From positions 6,200,001-6,264,000 of the forward strand of contig NZ_CP019038.1 of the NCBI RefSeq assembly GCF_001941825.1: a stretch of 64,000 nucleotides of DNA. Reading direction: 5' to 3'. Position numbers and translations under genes: made by a program. Below the pieces are notes generated by a model. That model made no database searches. It had not been told where the DNA came from and was given only the letters and a program-made list of their open reading frames with translations. Shown piece after piece: positions 58,566 to 64,000 of the stretch (positions within the stretch are counted from its first letter, which is position 1; each line of letters begins with the position of its first letter). The stretch is from Massilia putida (GTDB lineage: Bacteria > Pseudomonadota > Gammaproteobacteria > Burkholderiales > Burkholderiaceae_D).

Positions 58566-59627
58566 TCAGTACTCCAAAGGCAAGGCGACACGCTTGCCGT
58601 CGCGCGCCGACATATACGCCGCCACGAGCACTTCCAGCGACTTGAGGCCCTCGCGGCCGTCCGTTTCGGGCTCGGCCTCGCCGCGCAGCACGCGGAGCAC
58701 GTTGTCGTAATACAGCGGATGGCCGAAGCCGTATACGGACGTCGTCTGGTAGCTGGCGTCCGCCACTTGCGCGTCGTCTGGGTCGGGCGTGGCGAATTCC
58801 CATTGCTGGATCTCGTTGACGGCGACGCCGCCGATGCGCACCGTGCCGTGCTCGCCCAGCACGGTGATCGAGCCTTCCAGGTTGCGCGGGTAGGTGAGCA
58901 TCGTGACGTTCATCGAGCCCAGCGCGCCGTTCCGCCAGCGCAGGCTCAGCACACCGGTGTCCTCCACTTCGATGTCGCGCGCCAGCGTGGCCGTGTAGGC
59001 CTGCAGGCTCTCGACGGGGCCGACGATCCAGTCGATCAGGTCGACGTAGTGGCTGGCCTGGTTCATGAAGGCCCCGCCGTCGAATTCCCACGTGCCGCGC
59101 CAGCTGGCGCTCCGGTAGTACTCGGGCGGCCGTGTCCAGAACACGTTCAGGTTCACCATATAGATCCGGCCGAAGCGCTTCTTGTCGACGGCACGCTTGA
59201 GCAGTTGCAGCGTGGCGTTGCGGCGGTTCTGCTTGACGACGAACAGGCGCACGCCGGCCGCATCGGCCGCCGCCACCATGCGTTTGCCGTCTTCCCAGCG
59301 CGTGGCCATCGGCTTTTCCGTGATCACGTGGCGGCCGGCGTGGGCGATGCGGATCGCTTGCTCGGGATGCAGGCCGGACGGCGTCGTGACGATGAACGCA
59401 TCGGCCGGGCAGTCACGCAGCATCGCCTCCAGGCTCGTGTAAGCGGCCGCGCCGGTGGCCCCGACGGCGCGGTCGAGGGCGCGCGGGTCGACGTCGCATA
59501 CGCCAATCAGTTCGGCACGGTCGTGATGCTGGCGCAACGCTTCGAAGTGATTGGCGGCGATGCGGCCGCAGCCGACCAGCGCGAAGCGGATCTTGCGGTC
59601 GGTGATGGGAGCGGGATACTGGCGCAT
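58566..59627 (-). CDS. wbpB: UDP-GlcNAcA 3-dehydrogenase
   Basis: A 353-residue Gfo/Idh/MocA-family oxidoreductase. The NAD site is [35 protein letters not shown] and [15 protein letters not shown] are family-specific, with [21 protein letters not shown], where His is the likely catalytic residue. In the pathway it oxidises C3 of UDP-GlcNAcA; its tightly bound NADH is re-oxidised by 2-oxoglutarate made by WbpE. Confidence 0.9.
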   Translation of the reverse strand: MRQYPAPITDRKIRFALVGCGRIAANHFEALRQHHDRAELIGVCDVDPRALDRAVGATGAAAYTSLEAMLRDCPADAFIVTTPSGLHPEQAIRIAHAGRHVITEKPMATRWEDGKRMVAAADAAGVRLFVVKQNRRNATLQLLKRAVDKKRFGRIYMVNLNVFWTRPPEYYRSASWRGTWEFDGGAFMNQASHYVDLIDWIVGPVESLQAYTATLARDIEVEDTGVLSLRWRNGALGSMNVTMLTYPRNLEGSITVLGEHGTVRIGGVAVNEIQQWEFATPDPDDAQVADASYQTTSVYGFGHPLYYDNVLRVLRGEAEPETDGREGLKSLEVLVAAYMSARDGKRVALPLEY

Positions 59628-59637
59628 GGTCGGCTCC

Positions 59638-60966
59638 TCACGCTTTGACGAGGTTTGGCAACGGTGTCGGGTAGACGCCGCGCGTATCGACGATCAGCCC
59701 GGCATACTGGCGCACCAGTTCGTAATCGAAGGCGCTGTGGGCCGTGGCCAGCAGCACCACGTCGTAGGACGCGATCCGCTGCGGCGTGAGTTCGACGCTC
59801 CTGAGGTCGAAGCGGTGTTCGCGCATGCGCGGGAACACGGGCACGTGCGGGTCGGAGTACTCGACGACGGCGCCTTTTTCGCGCAGGATTTCCATCAGTT
59901 CGACGGAAGGCGATTCGCGCATGTCTTCGACGTCTTTCTTGTAGGCGATGCCCAGCACCAGCACACGGCTGCCCATCACGGCCTTGCCGCGACGGTTCAG
60001 CGCGTCCGTGAGCTTGCCCACGACCCAGTGCGGCATGTCGCTGTTGATTTCGCCGGCGAGTTCGATGAAGCGCGTGTGCAGTCCGTACTCGCGCGCTTTC
60101 CAGGTGAGATAGAACGGGTCGATCGGGATGCAGTGGCCACCCAGGCCGGGGCCGGGATAGTAGGGCGTGAAGCCGAACGGCTTCGTGGCGGCCGCGCGGA
60201 TCACCTCGTGGATGTCGATCTGCATGCGGTCGGCGATGATCTTCATCTCGTTCACGAGGCCGATGTTGACCGCGCGGTGGATGTTTTCCAGCAGCTTGGT
60301 CAGTTCGGCGGCGCGGGTCGAGCTGACCGGCACGACGCGGTCGATCGCCTGGCTGTACAGCGCGACGCCGGCTTCCAGGCAGGCCGGCGTGACGCCGCCG
60401 CACACCTTGGGGATCGTACGGGTGTGGAAATCGGGGTTGCCCGGATCTTCGCGTTCGGGTGAGAACACGAGGAAGACGTCCTGCCCGACCGTGAAACCCC
60501 GCGATTCCAGCCGCGGCTTGAGTTCTTCGTCGGTCGTGCCCGGATAGGTGGTGCTTTCCAGCGACAGCAGCTGGCCCGGCCGCATGAAGGGCAGCAGGGC
60601 GTCCGTCGTGTCGAGCACGAACGACAGGTCCGGTTCGCGGTAGGCGTTGAGCGGCGTCGGCACGCAGATGATCAGGGCGTCCGGCTCGCCGGCGCGGGTG
60701 AAATCGGTGGTGGCCTCGAAGCCGCGTTCGCGGGCGCGGGCGATGTCGGCGGCGGCGATATGGTTGATGTAGCTGTCCCCGCGGTTCAGGCGTTCGACCT
60801 TCCCGCCGTCGATGTCGATGCCGAGCACGCGGAAACCGGCTTCGGCATAGCGCAGCGTCAGCGGCAGGCCGACGTAGCCCAGGCCGATGATGCCGATGAC
60901 GGCGGTGCGCTCACTCAGCCGGGCGGTGAGCTGTTCGAGATAGGCCGGTTTGCTTTCGTCACGCAT
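59638..60966 (-). CDS. wbpA: UDP-N-acetyl-D-glucosamine 6-dehydrogenase
   Basis: A 442-residue UDP-sugar dehydrogenase that oxidises UDP-GlcNAc to UDP-GlcNAcA in two NAD-dependent steps. The NAD site is [20 protein letters not shown]. The lid has [12 protein letters not shown] and [10 protein letters not shown], the central helix [18 protein letters not shown], and the catalytic Cys is in [16 protein letters not shown]. The ATG at 60966 follows AGGA at good spacing; a TTG 15 nt upstream is less likely. It heads the four-gene diacetamido-glucuronate set. Confidence 0.92.
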   Translation of the reverse strand: MRDESKPAYLEQLTARLSERTAVIGIIGLGYVGLPLTLRYAEAGFRVLGIDIDGGKVERLNRGDSYINHIAAADIARARERGFEATTDFTRAGEPDALIICVPTPLNAYREPDLSFVLDTTDALLPFMRPGQLLSLESTTYPGTTDEELKPRLESRGFTVGQDVFLVFSPEREDPGNPDFHTRTIPKVCGGVTPACLEAGVALYSQAIDRVVPVSSTRAAELTKLLENIHRAVNIGLVNEMKIIADRMQIDIHEVIRAAATKPFGFTPYYPGPGLGGHCIPIDPFYLTWKAREYGLHTRFIELAGEINSDMPHWVVGKLTDALNRRGKAVMGSRVLVLGIAYKKDVEDMRESPSVELMEILREKGAVVEYSDPHVPVFPRMREHRFDLRSVELTPQRIASYDVVLLATAHSAFDYELVRQYAGLIVDTRGVYPTPLPNLVKA

Positions 60967-61011
60967 GTGTGTCCTCGCCAAACGGGTGGTGGAAGGGTGG
61001 GTGTGCCGCCG

Positions 61012-63048
<2,037 letters not shown>

Positions 63049-63439
63049 GATTCTGAAACGCGGCGTGAGTTGGCGAAGATGAATATCCGTCAGTAAAAAA
63101 CAAACGGGTTATCGGGTATGCGTAATTGTTTCTAAGGTCATCTGTTGATGGATGAAATGTGCCGCTTGTTAGATTAAATATTGCTGAGTAAGTTTATTAT
63201 CTCGGCGTATATGAAATTCGGGTTTGACCATGCTCAACCGCCTAAACGGAATTCGTCGAAAATGACACGAACACGAAATAGGAAATTGAATTATGGAATA
63301 TGTTTGAGAGTAATTTTTCCAATTAAGGAAATAGATTTCATTTTCGGAAATGAATTCCGAGAATGGATCAAGCGGAGGGGGACGCGGCGGATCACCGCCG
63401 GGAAGAGTGCGGTCCGGCGGCGGCGCGCCGGACGGAGGT
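63049..63439 (-). other. AT-rich region upstream of the polysaccharide operon
   Basis: About 390 nt without a gene. Most of it, from about 63050 to 63370, is far richer in A and T than the surrounding sequence. A 25-bp imperfect palindrome ATTTTCGGAAATGAATTCCG (then AGAAT) lies at 63340-63364, and TTCC-AATTAA-GGAA at 63317-63330. No consensus promoter stands out, though several AT-rich -10-like boxes exist. It is the probable control region of the operon that starts at 63048. Confidence 0.5.
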
Positions 63440-64000
63440 TCAGGTGCCGGCCGGATGGCCCGGGCGGGGCTGCGGTGCCATCGGCGGCACCACGATGTCG
63501 TCGTTCAGGCGCAGGAATTTGAACCCGGCCAGGACCTGGCCGTTCTTGCCGGCCTGGCGGTTGCGCTCCTCGCGGGCGGCGGCGCGGGCGATATAGGATT
63601 CGAATGTTTCCTCGCGCACCTGCGGCTCGGACGAATGGAGGAAGTGACGCCGGCCGTCGGGGCCCAGCACGACGAGGCCCACGTGCGACGCCCAGTACTG
63701 GCCGTCGCGCGTCGAGATCACGTCGACGAGATCGCCTTCACGCAGCCGGCTCGCGATGGCGGCCACGCGGTCTTTCGGCACATACGCCTGGCGGCTCGTC
63801 TCGACCGGGATGCTGGCGTCCGTGTGGTGGCGCGTCTTGAGGAAGCGGGCGCGGTCGATCGTCATCGTGTAGGCGGGGCCGTCGGGGCCCGCCAGCTCGG
63901 CGCTGATGTCCGTGACGAGCCAGCGGTTCGCGACGTTCCAGTCCATCTCGGTGTAGTGGTTGCGCGTGGCCACGCCGACAATGCCGTCGCGATAGCGGAT
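63440..64000 (-). CDS. DUF1460 (NlpC/P60-like amidase) protein, 5' part missing
   Basis: At least 186 residues, open to the right edge, so the N-terminus is outside. The residues RYRDGIVGVATRNHYTEMDW, then REGDLVDVISTRDGQYWASHVGLVV and LHSSEPQVREETFESYI, match DUF1460, a papain-like N-acetylmuramoyl-L-alanine amidase-type fold. The His is probably SHVGLV, and the nucleophile Cys must lie upstream. It ends in LAGFKFLRLNDDIV and a Pro-rich tail. An in-frame GTG at 63973 is unlikely to be the true start because the frame remains conserved-looking upstream. Confidence 0.8.
   Translation of the reverse strand: MRYRDGIVGVATRNHYTEMDWNVANRWLVTDISAELAGPDGPAYTMTIDRARFLKTRHHTDASIPVETSRQAYVPKDRVAAIASRLREGDLVDVISTRDGQYWASHVGLVVLGPDGRRHFLHSSEPQVREETFESYIARAAAREERNRQAGKNGQVLAGFKFLRLNDDIVVPPMAPQPRPGHPAGT

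Overview
The window is high-GC (about 65%) chromosomal DNA from a betaproteobacterium. The run carA-carB-greA-DUF4149-yhbY-rlmE-ftsH-folP-glmM, the complete pst-pho operon and the protein style all suggest the family Oxalobacteraceae (Massilia, Duganella or a relative). The family and genus are inferred from gene order and sequence recognition; no search was run.

Layout. Positions 1-5500 hold the tail of an EgtB/SenA-type enzyme, a DEAD-box RNA helicase with a long structured leader, the lytic transglycosylase MltD and three small conserved DUF proteins. At 5.7-11.6 kb a membrane GGDEF-EAL protein overlaps the start of a Tat-exported molybdenum hydroxylase large subunit, followed by a convergent thioredoxin-like gene. 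At 11.7-14.8 kb lies a tightly overlapping set tsaB-rimI-UDG-DUF1853. At 14.8-19.1 kb are lplT, alr, radA and a PilZ protein. At 19.5-26.2 kb is the phosphate regulon pstSCAB-phoU-phoB-phoR behind a Pho box. At 26.4-39.7 kb are a patatin lipoprotein, a GlcG/HbpS-like protein, the carAB-to-glmM housekeeping block and tRNA-Pro and tRNA-Arg. A family 1 glycosidase and a TonB/TolA-like protein with 51-bp tandem repeats follow.

From 43.2 kb to the right edge is an exopolysaccharide locus. A Wza-like export lipoprotein and a Wzc-like kinase lie on the plus strand behind a candidate sigma-54 promoter. A minus-strand operon of about 16 kb encodes a WbpM-like dehydratase, the set WbpA-WbpB-WbpD-WbpE for a diacetamido uronic acid, flippase, polymerase, two glycosyltransferases, a GNAT-like protein, a deacetylase-like protein, a second sugar aminotransferase, a priming sugar transferase, a PAP2-like phosphatase and an acyltransferase. 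An AT-rich region precedes this operon. A DUF1460 gene runs off the right edge.

The most unusual observation is a pair of about 110-nt intergenic elements, one before the helicase gene and one before greA. Both can fold into the same nested three-stem structure. Their stems differ in sequence but keep pairing, while the loop strands are nearly identical, which is the signature of a conserved structured RNA. I cannot assign it to a family.
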